Shown here: piece after piece, positions 11,602 through 23,193 of the stretch
Layout of the letters: the number at the start of each line of letters is the position of its first letter
Numbering within the stretch: the stretch's first letter is position 1
Assembly: GCA_030761205.1 (NCBI GenBank)
Contig: JAULJL010000003.1
Location: 2,356,001-2,420,000, forward strand
From: Fremontodendron californicum
Taxonomy: Eukaryota; Streptophyta; Magnoliopsida; Malvales; Malvaceae
Direction of reading: 5' to 3'
Length of the DNA: 64,000 nt
Program-made: the position numbers and the translations under genes
The notes under the pieces: model-generated
Told to the model about the DNA's origin: nothing
What the model saw: the letters and a program-made list of their open reading frames with translations, nothing else
Database searches by the model: none

Positions 11602-11646
11602 ATGTTCCAGTGGTTTCGCCATAGAAAGATCTTCCTTCATTTCTAG
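11602..11646 (+). CDS. Possible uORF in the HD-ZIP III leader
   Basis: A 14-codon frame with ATG at 11602 and TAG at 11644-11646 lies about 300 nt upstream of the main ATG. The predicted peptide (MFQWFRHRKIFLHF) is aromatic and basic. If the leader starts near 11400 and is unspliced here, ribosomes would meet it first. A second minimal uORF (ATG GAT TTT TGA) follows at about 11742. Neither is known to be translated. Confidence 0.35.
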   Translation: MFQWFRHRKIFLHF

Positions 11647-11945
11647 AGAGTATCCCCCCAGCAAAAACACATAAGCTAAAGTACCCAAAGCAAAGAATTT
11701 GCTAGAGAAGGAAAAAAGTTTTGTTCTTTCTGAGAATTTGGATGGATTTTTGAGGTCTCGCCGGTGATCCGTTTGTGTTTTTTAAAGTTCCCCAAAGAGA
11801 GAACGGGTATAATTAATCTTAATTCATTAGCTCTTAATTGTTACTACTATATGTTTTTACGTATGCTTTTGAAATGAATGCTTTGATATATATTTTTTTT
11901 TGTTTTGAAAATTATTGTTGTTGGTTTTGATGGGATAGAGACGTG

Positions 11946-14900
11946 ATGATGGCGGTGACCTCATCCTGCAAAGAAGGGAACAAGATAGCAATGGATAATG
12001 GCAAGTATGTAAGGTACACGCCCGAGCAAGTCGAAGCTTTAGAACGCCTCTACCATGACTGCCCTAAGCCTAGCTCCATGCGTCGCCATCAGCTCATTCG
12101 TGAGTGCCCCATCCTCTGCAACATCGAGCCCAAACAGATCAAAGTTTGGTTCCAAAATCGCAGGTTCATAAACCCTAAACTTTCATATTTCATCTTTCAA
12201 ACAAATAGTAGTTCTAGCCATCTAATATAGTACTAAGTAACTTCTTTTTTTTGTTGATAATTTTATTTGGTTGCTGACTTTGTGGTTCTTGGAATTTGTT
12301 GCTTTATAACAGATGTAGAGAAAAACAACGGAACGAGGCGTCACGCCTCCAAGCTGTAAACAGGAAGTTATCAGCTATGAATAAACTGTTAATGGAGGAG
12401 AATGATAGGTTACAAAAGCAAGTTTCACAGCTTGTTTATGAAAACAGCTATTTCCGCCAACAGACTCAAAATGTAAGAACTTGATCTTCCCTTTACGTTT
12501 CATATCTTACAAAAAGAAAAAAGATTTCACAAACAAATACTATTAAGCTCATCTTAATTCTAACTAATAAAGTTTTGTTCTCTTAGTTTCTAATAAGCTG
12601 GCCTATGAAGTATTTAAATCGTATCTTCAATGCATAATATAACAATCCTTAACATAATTTTTGAACCCTTTCCTTGTAAGCCTTTGATTTGCTTTGAATT
12701 ATTAGTATTATTAAGTATTATGCAAAATTGTTGGAGTTAATTTCAGTGGTTGTGTTGCAGGCGACCCTAGCCACCACAGATACAAGCTGTGAATCAGTGG
12801 TGACGAGTGGTCAACACCATTTGACTCCTCAGCATCCTCCAAGGGATGCCAGCCCTGCAGGGTCAGTGGGAACTTTTTGCTGTTTCACTCCCATTGTTGT
12901 GTCCCTTTCTTTCCTCGTTTCTCTATAAAATTAAACCTTTGTTTGTTGCTGTATTGCTTATGTGCCTTATCTGCTTTTGGATGCTTTCTAGACTTTTGTC
13001 CATTGCAGAGGAAACTTTAACAGAGTTTCTTTCAAAGGCCACTGGAACTGCTGTGGAGTGGGTCCAAATGCCTGGGATGAAGGTTACTGCTCTCTCTTTT
13101 TCTCTCTACTGTCATCGTTCTTTTGTTATTTACTACTACTAAACTATACTCCATTATTCTTTATCATTATCGAGAAAATCTATAATAAAGTACAATATCT
13201 TGCTAATCTTCTAAGCAACATCCAAACCTGTATTTGTTATGTCAAGATCTAGGAGAATCCCACTATCCTACTTTGTCTATTGGTTACTAATATTCCCCTG
13301 TTTCCCATTACTATTTTTTAATTTTTCATTAATTAAAATTTTTTACTTTCTAATCAATTCGTTAACATTCACCTTGTTTGTTAATAAAGATGAAAATGGA
13401 GAACCAATAAGTAGGTGCCTTTGTCTAACTATGAATTCTGAAATGGTTTCCTGTTTTTTCCCTTTTTGGAACAACATAACTTGAATTAAATAGTAATCCA
13501 ATATGAATATGCTAATTAAAAGAGAGCTAGCGTCTTTGAAACTCTCTTTTGATGAGTAGTAGCAGTCTTCAGTGCTTGCCATTTTTTACATACTACTAAT
13601 ATCTTTCTTATCTGTGCAGCCTGGTCCGGATTCCATTGGAATCGTTGCTATTTCTCATGGTTGCACTGGAGTGGCTGCACGTGCATGCGGACTTGTGGGA
13701 CTAGATCCTACAAGAGTAAGTTCGTTTTTGCTTTCTGGTGAGAGGAAATTTTTTGGTTCAAATTTGGTGAAGAATTGACTGGTGAATTTTTTTTTTCCCT
13801 GTAGGTTGCTGAAATCCTTAAAGATCGGCCTTCATGGTTCCGTGATTGCCGAGCTGTGGATGTTATAAACGTGTTGTCCACTGGAAATGGTGGGACCATT
13901 GAACTGCTTTATATGCAGGTAGACGACCATTTTTGTTTTCCCTTTTAATTTGCAACTGAAGTCTGGAATTAATGGTGCAATTGCTTATGTAAAAAGTTTT
14001 AAAATTTGGTTGCCTTCTTTTAGCTCTACGCGCCAACAACATTGGCATCAGCTCGTGACTTCTGGTTGCTGCGCTACACATCTGTTTTGGAGGATGGTAG
14101 TCTTGTGGTATGTTTACTATGGAGCTTTTTGTTATTCCTTTGCCTTAATGTTGTCAGAAAGTTTTTGTAGTCTGATTGTTATAATTACGGTATGCTGCTT
14201 AGATATGTGAAAGATCACTTAACAACACTCAGAATGGTCCGAGTATGCCGCCAGCTGCAAATTTTGTGAGAGCAGAATTGCTGCCTAGTGGTTTTCTGAT
14301 TAGACCTTGTGAAGGGGGTGGATCCATCATTCACATAGTTGATCATATGGATTTGGAGGTATCTAAATCACCTTGCTTCCATTGTGAAACATAGACATTT
14401 TTTGTGTGCATGAGGCAACAGTTTCAAATTTCTTCTTGCTTATATGTAGCCTTGGAGTGTTCCTGAAGTGTTGCGCCCCCTTTATGAGTCCTCAACTTTA
14501 CTTGCTCAGAAGACAACAATGGCGGTAAGACTATTCCTTGCATCTATACTTTGAGTTATCATAGCTTACTATTTTTCCAAAAATTTGTAGAGATAAACTT
14601 GTATATTGTGCCAAGAATACTGCACATAATAAGAGTTAGGTGGCTAAACCAAGACATTAAATGTCTCATGGTATAACCTCGGCATTTGCGCAGGCTTTGC
14701 GTCATTTGAGGCAGATTTCTCAAGAAACATCTCAGCCAAATGTTACTGGTTGGGGGAGAAGACCTGCAGCTCTACGTGCACTTAGTCAGAAATTGAGCAA
14801 GTATGCTCGTTCAACTCTTAACAATTCACAACGTATGTGCAGTAGTAGTAAATCGATTCTTGATGGATGGCAGTCTAACATATTCTGTTGTCCAGGGGAT

Positions 14901-17900
14901 TTAATGAGGCTGTTAATGGGTTTACTGATGAAGGATGGTCTATGTTGGAAAGTGATGGTGTTGATGATGTTACCCTCCTTGTGAACTCATCTCCTGACAA
15001 GATGATGGGCATAAATTTTTCTTATAGTAATGGATTTCCTTCAATGGGCAATGCTGTTCTATGTGCCAAAGCATCCATGTTATTGCAGGTCAGTTTCTAA
15101 ATGTGTTAAAAGTATGTAAATTACAGCAGAAGATTCTACAGATATTAAACAAAACAAAACTGTTTTTTCTTCACAATGTTGTGATCACATGGCCTCAAGA
15201 TTAGATTCATGGTATAATGACCATTCAATTGTTTTTTCCTGGTCAATGATTTCAAATTTTCTTAACATCCAGAAAGAAAACTTTAGAGGAAAAGATATTA
15301 GTGGTTAGGAAAGGATGAAAAGTAATCATGGAAATCTTGGCTCTTTGTCGGTTGAGGTGGAAGATGGATTAAGGCAGATGGGGCACTTTAGTTTAGAGGA
15401 ATCAATGAACAGATTTTCATTTTTATAAACCTGTGCTTTCTTTCTATTTTTAGAATGTGCCTCCAGCAATACTTCTCAGATTCTTGCGAGAACATCGATC
15501 AGAGTGGGCAGACAGTGGTATTGATGCTTACTCTGCTGCTGCTGTCAAAGCTGGACCCTGTGGCTTGCCAGTGTCTCGAGGTGAAAGTTTTGGGGGTCAG
15601 GTCATTCTTCCACTGGCTCACACAATTGAGCATGAAGAGGTAAGTAATTTGATACTTAATTTTGGCACTTGCAGTACAATCCTTGGCATCAATTGGCAAA
15701 ATGTATCCTAAAAATTGCCATCACTTTTTTGTTATAGTTCATGGAGGTCATTAAGCTTGAAAATATGGGCCACTATCGGGAGGACATTATCATGCCTAGT
15801 GATATCTTCCTCTTGCAGGTACTTAAGTTTTCACCAACAATCCCTCAACTGATGTTATTTTATGGCATGGGCCAATATTTAGTTCTTCATTCTTGCATTA
15901 AATACTTATAATCTATTTCCTCATTTAACTCTATTTTTATTGTTGATTTATGATTTTCCTTTTTGTATGAATCTCTCAGCTTTGTAGTGGAGTTGATGAG
16001 AATGCAGTCAGCACCTGTGCTGAACTCGTCTTTGCCCCCATTGATGCCTCATTCTCTGACGATGCGCCTATTATTCCTTCTGGTTTCCGCATCATCCCCC
16101 TTGATTCTGGAATGGTAAGTGTTTATCATGTATGATAGTATCTAAGATTCTGTCTTTCATTATCTTTTTTCGCTTTGTTTTTTCTTTTAATTTAAGTTAG
16201 TTCCTTACTAAATGAATATAAATCTAATGTAGGATGCATCCAGTCCAAATCGTACACTTGACCTTGCCGCCACTCTTGAAGTTGGAGCTGCCGGAAACAG
16301 AGCAACTGCTGATAATTCTGGTCGTAGTGGGAGCAGAAAATCTGTGATGACAATATCATTTCAGTTTGTGTATGAGATCCACCTTCAAGAAAATGTGGCA
16401 ATCATGGCTCGACAATATGTCCGTAGTATTATTGCCTCTGTTCAAAGGGTGGCATTGGCACTCTCTCCCTCCTGCTTTGGTTCTCATGCTGGTTTTCGCA
16501 CACCTCCTGGTACTCCTGAAGCACAGACACTTGCTCGTTGGATTTGTCAAAGCTATAGGTATGTCAGTCAAATCCCTTTTTATTCATTTTCGTCCCATTC
16601 CCAAGCATTCTGGACCTAATGCTTAGTTGTTAACATCAGTTATGCCATTCTGATTTGTGTTAACCAATATTTTTGGATTGATTATCTCTTTACAGGTGCT
16701 ATCTTGGGGTGGAGCTGCTCAAACATGAAGGAAGTGAATCCATTCTAAAAACGCTTTGGCATCACACAGACGCAGTTCTGTGCTGCTCTTTGAAGGTATT
16801 CACTTAAAAAAATTTGTTGCTTTTGTACCTAATCAAATGATCATGTTTTTGAATCAAGTTATGTATAAGCCTTGTCCTTGGAAGAGTCCCAAGATATTCT
16901 GGAAATTGTCTTCTTGGTAACACATGATACCTTGTTACTCGGACTCGGACTCGGGTGTGAGTGTCGGATACGGGTATGTGTCTGACACAGGTATATTCAA
17001 TTTTTTCTAAGTTTTTCTATGTATTTGGAGTCTTTGGAGGATCATATCCCCATACCTATGTTCGAATATGCGTCAGACGGTACTTCAAGAAAAATAAAAA
17101 GTCGGAGCAACATAGCATGATAAATTTCTCCCTCTTCCTAGCTGCTTATGTGCTTTAGTTAGCTATAATTACAGGAAATTAATATAGTGATTAGTTAATT
17201 AGATTGTTGATGCTAAATTGTTAACCTTCTTTCCCTTTCCCTTTCCCTTTCCCTTTCTCTTTTACTGTTTTTATATTGTCTCCTCATCTTTCCATTTTTG
17301 CTACACCTTGTATTATATAAAATATAACCTGCTTGGTATAATATATATGCAGGAACTACCAGTTTTTACATTTGCCAATCAAGCAGGACTTGACATGCTT
17401 GAAACAACCTTGGTAGCACTTCAAGACATTGGTTTGGAAAAAATCTTTGACGAGAATGGACGAAAAACCCTATTTGCGGAGTTCCCACAAGTAATGCACC
17501 AGGTATGATATTTTTTGAACTGAATGTCAAATTAACATATAAAAAATTTATACAGATAAATGCAAAAGATACAAAAAATTTTTTTAAAAAGGAATAAAGA
17601 ATTCAAATCTTCATGGCCATAAAGATCTCACATCTATCTGTTAATCAATTTATTATTCAGCCTTACTACCACAATGCATAGGTGATATAACACAAATGGA
17701 GATTTACTTCTTACAGTAAGTGACCTATGGTAAATGAAAAATTGATATATATATTAAACTTGGTAAGATAAGTTGATAATAAACATACAAAAAGTGAAGG
17801 ATATGACTAATTGCTTGGAACTAATCAATGATGTTTTATCAGTTTATCAACATAGGATTTTGTCAAAGAGTTAATGAGGAAGATATCAGCTCTATGTTGT

Positions 17901-18413
17901 TCGGACTCTTCATTTTTCTTGAAGTACTCGTGTCCGACACATATCCGGACATGGGTTTGGGGATATGATCCTCCAAGGACCCTCCAAATACATGGAAATC
18001 TTGGAAAAAATTAACATACCCGTGTCGGACACATTACCGTGTCCGAAACTCGCATCCGAGTCTGAGTAACATAGTATCAGCCAGCTTTGCATGATAGTTT
18101 ACCTGCAAAAAAATAAAAATCTATCTTAACTGTCAGCTTGAGCTAGATTTTGATTATTTGGATGAAGAGGCTTGTCATCGACTCAAAAAAATCTTAATCC
18201 TAAACGATTGCTATTCTTTTAAGATATATGGTTGATTATTCTTTCCTCTTTTTTTGGATGGAGCAGGGTTTTATGTGCCTTCAAGGTGGTATCTGCTTGT
18301 CAAGCATGGGGAGGCCAGTCTCCTATGAGAGAGCTGTTGCTTGGAAAGTGGTAAATGATGAAGAAAATGCTCACTGTATCTGCTTCATGTTCATCAACTG
18401 GTCTTTTGTATGA
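11946..18413 (+). CDS. HB8: Class III HD-ZIP transcription factor, ATHB-8-like
   Basis: Eighteen exons: 11946-12163, 12313-12472, 12761-12861, 12992-13082, 13620-13715, 13805-13918, 14024-14107, 14203-14358, 14450-14524, 14694-14800, 14896-15088, 15454-15639, 15738-15818, 15980-16114, 16233-16558, 16696-16795, 17353-17502, 18267-18413. All introns are GT-AG. They sum to 2520 nt (839 residues), the family's usual size. Domains in order: homeodomain (about 15-77, with the helix-3 WFQNRR core), leucine zipper (about 80-118), lipid-binding START (about 155-370), and C-terminal MEKHLA ending in CICFMFINWSFV. The zipper-START linker (ATTDTSCESVVTSGQHHLTP) fits ATHB-8 better than ATHB-15, REV or PHB. 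In Arabidopsis this nuclear factor marks procambium and promotes vascular differentiation. Two adjacent ATGs (11946, 11949) could start it. No frame damage was seen. Confidence 0.96.
13072..13629 (+). promoter_or_regulatory. miR165/166 target site split by an intron
   Basis: The 21-nt site is CTGGGATGAAG at 13072-13082 (end of exon 4) joined to CCTGGTCCGG at 13620-13629 (start of exon 5), so it exists only in spliced mRNA. It encodes part of the START domain. It matches the conserved HD-ZIP III site for miR165/166, which directs cleavage and restricts these mRNAs spatially. The intervening 537 bp is the intron. Confidence 0.95.
16931..17115 (+). mobile_element. Small TIR element, copy b, in HD-ZIP III intron 16
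   Basis: About 185 bp beginning CTTGTTACTCGGACTCGG and ending GAGCAACATAG. It is flanked by a perfect 7-bp duplication CATGATA (16923-16929 and 17116-17122). It aligns end to end with copies a and c. It has no coding capacity. The superfamily is uncertain: the ends are short and the duplication is 7 bp or one base longer with a mismatch. Confidence 0.85.
17230..17257 (+). repeat. (TTTCCC)n microsatellite in intron 16
   Basis: Four to five tandem TTTCCC units in the polypyrimidine-rich second half of the intron before exon 17. Confidence 0.85.
17892..18074 (-). mobile_element. Small TIR element, copy c, in HD-ZIP III intron 17
   Basis: About 183 bp in inverted orientation relative to copy b. 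On the plus strand it begins CTATGTTGTTCGGACTC and ends GAGTCTGAGTAACATAG. It is flanked by a perfect 7-bp duplication TATCAGC (17884-17890 and 18075-18081). Its reverse complement aligns along the full length with copy b on the other side of exon 17. Confidence 0.88.
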
Positions 18414-21400
18414 AAATTCGAAGAGAAGATAGGATATAGATATCAACTAGATTAGAAGAAGCTCCCTTTTTTTTTTTAGTCTTTTGTAGTTTGGAGAAAC
18501 CTTTTAAGTGATATATGATACTGTTACAAGGATGTTGAACCAAACGGTATCTGGGGCCTCGATTTTGGTTACCCCATTTTTTGTATTTGCTTCATGCTTA
18601 ATTGATTGATCACTATCGTTGCCCCCTTTTTATGTTTCCTTCTATCTTTGTTTTTAAAAGTTAATCATCGATATCAGATTTGTTCCCTCCCTTGTTTTAC
18701 TGAACCAAGAAAATTTTCTTGTTCAAGTGATTCAAGGGAAATAAAAGGGTCAAAAAGGATAGTAAGATTGAAGAAAAGGCAAATCTATGCTTACAAGATA
18801 ATAGCATGAAACTTCAATTGGAGGGAGAGGCCAACAGGTGCCAATGGTGGAATTAGTTTACTACTAAGCATATATTACTATTAGGAATATAATGATGAAG
18901 AACTAATAACCTCCTAAATCATAGGAATTTCATCACCTGATATTAAGATAATGCAAGTATTGACATATATGTCATTTTCCCTGTGAAAATGCTTTTCAAA
19001 AGAACAAGAAGTTGAGCATCTAACATGGAATCTAGACATAGATCCCATAATATTACTCACCCAGTTTTCTTATATAACTTAAAATGGCAAATGTCAGTCA
19101 AATCTGCTATAGCTGATAAACAAAAAAGCTTCTTGAAATGTGTAATGAGATAAGGAATTATTAACCCCACCATAATGAAGCTGTTCAACTTCTATTGATT
19201 CTTTTTGCTTCAGATTCAATACTGAGCATGAGCCTTTATTCTTTTTCCCCTTCCCTTTCCATAATTGGAGGACAAGAAAATGGTATCCTCCCAACTGATC
19301 ATAATGTGCTTTGCTAAAGACTTCCACTAAAAAGTTAGTATGATTATCAAATGTTCCATATCCTTCCAATCCTCAGACTTGGTTTCCATAAACTGACCTA
19401 TAGTGGTCAAGTACATTTTGATCATTAAGGTTTAAAAGACACAGATTTAGCCTATTTAAAGACAGAAAACTGATGCAGTCCTATCATCTGTATATGTTCT
19501 TCCCTTTATATTTGCATCATTGGTCTAAATTTCCTTCACATCTTAGAGTCAATGTCAATCTTTAGAAATTATTGATGAATTGGGAAGTTGTCAATTATCT
19601 CTCACCTTCATCCACTAATGATTTCAAGATTATTCCATATATCTATGAACTATATTTCTTACCTAGTCCACCAAATCAATCAAAGCCCATTTCTTGATAT
19701 CAGAAAACCCAATGTCATTTCTTGCAATATTACACCCATGTTCCACTTGTTTCATGTTATAACTTCAATAATTGGTTAACAATAACATGGATACTTCAAA
19801 GCTCGAATTGTCGTTTAGAACTATGGGAAGTTGGGGAGTGGGGGCCAACCCATTCTAAATTATGTAGTTTTCTGGCCCGAGATTCGACTGTTTGCCCATA
19901 GATGCCCCCATGAAGTACCTTCTGTCTTGGTGCAGAAATTACAAATCCAATATAAAACAGGATTTGACTGTTACCTTCAATATACTTGTAGTTTGTATAC
20001 AGTATGTTTTAGCTCTCATTCCCTTACCTATGTTTGGATTGAATTGAAGGTATCCCTTACCTATGTTTGGATTGAAGGTAGTAAAGGAAAAGAGAGGAAA
20101 GGAAAGTAAAATAAAATAAAAGTTTTTAAAAGAAAGGAAAGGATATCTGAATCACTTGTTTAAATAGTTAAAATGAGTAAAGGAAAGGAAATGAATAGAT
20201 TATGAAAATTCTTTGTTTGTTTAAGGAATGGAATGGAAGGAAAGGAAAGGAAAGAATATATTATAATATATTATTTACCTTCAATATACTTGTATATTTT
20301 AGCTCTCATTGGCTATGGTTTGAACTTCCATTCCCTTAATACTGCTCAATTTCATGGATGCTGTCCTGGCTAAGCATGGAACAACAGAAATGTCAGCAAA
20401 TGTTTTTATACTAATAGATTGGTCAAACTGAAACTGCACTATCATCCCACTTTCCATTTCTCCACATCAAAACTCCATTGATTGTGTTAAGTGGGTTGTT
20501 GTTGAGAATGAGATATCCAATTGGACGCACGTGTATCCAATTATTGTTTCTACTTTCTACATTAAAACTCGAAAATAAAGAAACAGCTGTCTTAGAACAA
20601 AGAAACAAATATGAAAAATGTTTTGTTTTGTGATGTGCAAAAGAAAACTTTTCAAGGAGAAAAGAGAGAGGGAAGGGGGGGAGAACGTTCAAAGAGATGT
20701 CAGCACCTTTGCCCCATTGAATCAAAGAAAAAATTAAAGAAAAAAAGGAGCTTTTTGAATAGAAGAAAGCAGCCGAAGAAGAGCCTTTTGCATGGTCTCC
20801 AAGAACCATAATTGATATCTTGAGGCTTTTAAGATAACATTTCAAAAATCATATCTCTGCCAGCAAAACTGAGCTGGTTTGCTCCTTGAAATATCAGCTA
20901 GTTTTATATTTTTATGCTTAGACTGATCTTTAGTGATGGAATCTTCTAACAATGTGAACTCTGATCTCCCCATGAGTTCTGATTGAGCAAAAGAGAAAAA
21001 GGGTTATTTTCAATACCATCATTGCTTGGAGAGAATGGAAGTGAAAAAGAACAAAAGGAAAACCCTTCAACATCATCATTACCACATTGAAGGCAAAAAG
21101 TTGGTCACAAGAAAGGTTGTGGCCAGGCCCTGCCCTGGTTGGAAAGAAAAAGAGCCCCCATCTAATTTGCCTTCTTCTTTTGACCCCTAGTGAAGATCAA
21201 CAATCACTTTGGAGTATATTTTAAGCTTATTTTCTTATAATTATTCTGAAGAGATGAATGGTTTCAAACTCTTAATGAAACATTAGTTATTTAAACTGTT
21301 CTTAAGGGATGTAGTTCAAGTTTCATACACTTGAAATGAATTCTGAAAATTGGGCTTTTCTTATCAAAAGGAACCTCGGATCAATTAGCTGCTGTTGTTG

Positions 21401-23193
21401 CTTTATGATTCACTGCATGTGATTTCATCATAAAGTTCTAGCTAATTAAATTAAATTAGTACTCCATCATAAGGCAGACATTGATATCACAGAAACTACA
21501 AAGGCAGACATGAAATCTTGATTACATTATGAAATGAAAGATTAAAATCCTTTGACCATTGTCTGTCAAGTGTGAAGGGAAAAAGCATAACTCTTGGAAT
21601 GCGAGGTTAATGGAAAAAAGGCAGGCATTTTTAGCAGCTTGCCTGCCTCAATGCCTCAGCTAGCTTTTTTAGATGCAGATATATGTGATTGTAAAAGAGT
21701 ACCAGTTGGCCATTTTTTCCCATTCCAAAAGAGTGTTCCGGCAATGGGACAAACAATATCATCAAACCATCAGGATTTTAGTACATGGTCCCCCTTCAGC
21801 ATGAGTAATGTTCTTGTTTTCTAGCTCTTTGACCTAAACGGCTGATCTGGACCTTTCACCTGCTTTGGTCTCTTCTGAAATTGAGCAGTGTACTAGGGAA
21901 AACACTCAAACAGATAGCTGCTGGGCGTGAACCCAAGCCTTCACTGCCGTTGAAAGCAAAATTTCACATGCAAGACAAAGCCCAAAGGCATTATCTGATG
22001 AAATCAATCAAACTCTAAAAGGGTCAAACATACTCCTCTATCTCAACTAAAGCATTTTCTCAGGATTTCCATACCCCAATTTCTACATCTAACTTGGCAA
22101 ACCAATTCGCTTTGTGAATTGTGACAATAACTTTTGACTTTTGGTGCAAGCATGAGTTATTAAACAAATTTCAAACTAGGCGTGGCCCTTTTAGATAAGA
22201 GCAGAGGATCTTTACAACTCCTTGCTAGGAAATCAAAAACCCACTTGAGGATTAAAGTGTAGTCAACAATTTGATAATTACAAATGTGAAAGTGAATGAG
22301 TTTAACTCAGTAAAGTAGTTTTGCTGGGTTGTTGTACCCAATCCCTGCCATATTCCAATGTCACGAGAGAGTATGTAAGATTGTAAGGTGGAAAATTTTG
22401 AGCCCATCATGATAATGGAAACAAAACAGAATATTATAGGCAAAAAGAGAGAGAAAGTTGGCAGAGCAGAGGATTTGGGTTTGATCCTAACATTACAAAC
22501 ACAAGTGTAAAGAAAAGGGACAAAATTCCAACAAAGAATAACGGAAGACAAAAAGAAAAGTGGAGGAGTAAGTCGGCCATGGTGTTTTTAGTCTAAATCC
22601 ATGTGAATTCTAATCCTTATATGCCATTTCCATGTTTAAAAACAAGCTGTAAAAAGAACATAATTAAAAGAAAACAATGCGCTTTGCATATCAGACCAAT
22701 GAGGAAAATATGCTTTGGACCATGACTCGAATTTAAGATTTCTATCTAATTGTATGATCACTTGAATTAAGCCTATTTGTTTTTTATTTTTTGCATTCTC
22801 CCCTTGCAAAAGAAGGGAAAAAGAAAAAGAAAGGCTAAGCCACCCCACCAGGGTGGCGTACTGGATTTTTAGCAACTTAGACCATGAGTCATAATCCTGA
22901 GCCATAAAAGTAGTGCAATGATGAGCTAGGTAAGAAAAGAAGATCTTGAAAGATAAATACTAGCTATATCTCTGAAGAAGAAAAAAACTGTAATTCATAT
23001 AATTGGATTTAGTTTATCTACATTTTTACACGCAGCAACATACCATCAAACAAAACATTTGAGTGATGACAATCCTTTTAATACCTTAATTTATAAAACC
23101 TTATACTAGATTTAAAACAAGGTGGGCAAAAAAAAAAACCCAAAAAAAAAAAATTCTGAACAAAATCATGCTATATGATTAGAAATCTAAAGC
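18414..23193. other. 3' UTR of the HD-ZIP III gene, then intergenic DNA without a recognised gene
   Basis: The first 200-300 bp are presumably 3' UTR; no single polyadenylation signal stands out. The rest has only short frames. The longest (20423-20845, minus, 140 codons) has no recognised similarity. A purine-rich AAAGG tract lies at about 20080-20260. Confidence 0.6.
19973..20320. repeat. Local duplication bracketing an AAAGG-rich tract
   Basis: ACCTTCAATATACTTGTA followed by TTTTAGCTCTCATT occurs near 19974-20020 and again near 20277-20310. Between them CCCTTACCTATGTTTGGATT occurs twice in tandem (about 20021 and 20053), followed by GGAAAGGAAAG-type purine repeats. This looks like a local duplication or an insertion with repair; no element family could be assigned. 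Confidence 0.6.

Noticed and set aside
20423..20845. 140-codon minus-strand frame as a gene
   Set aside because: No family resemblance and no regulatory or splice context; it lies in low-complexity intergenic DNA.
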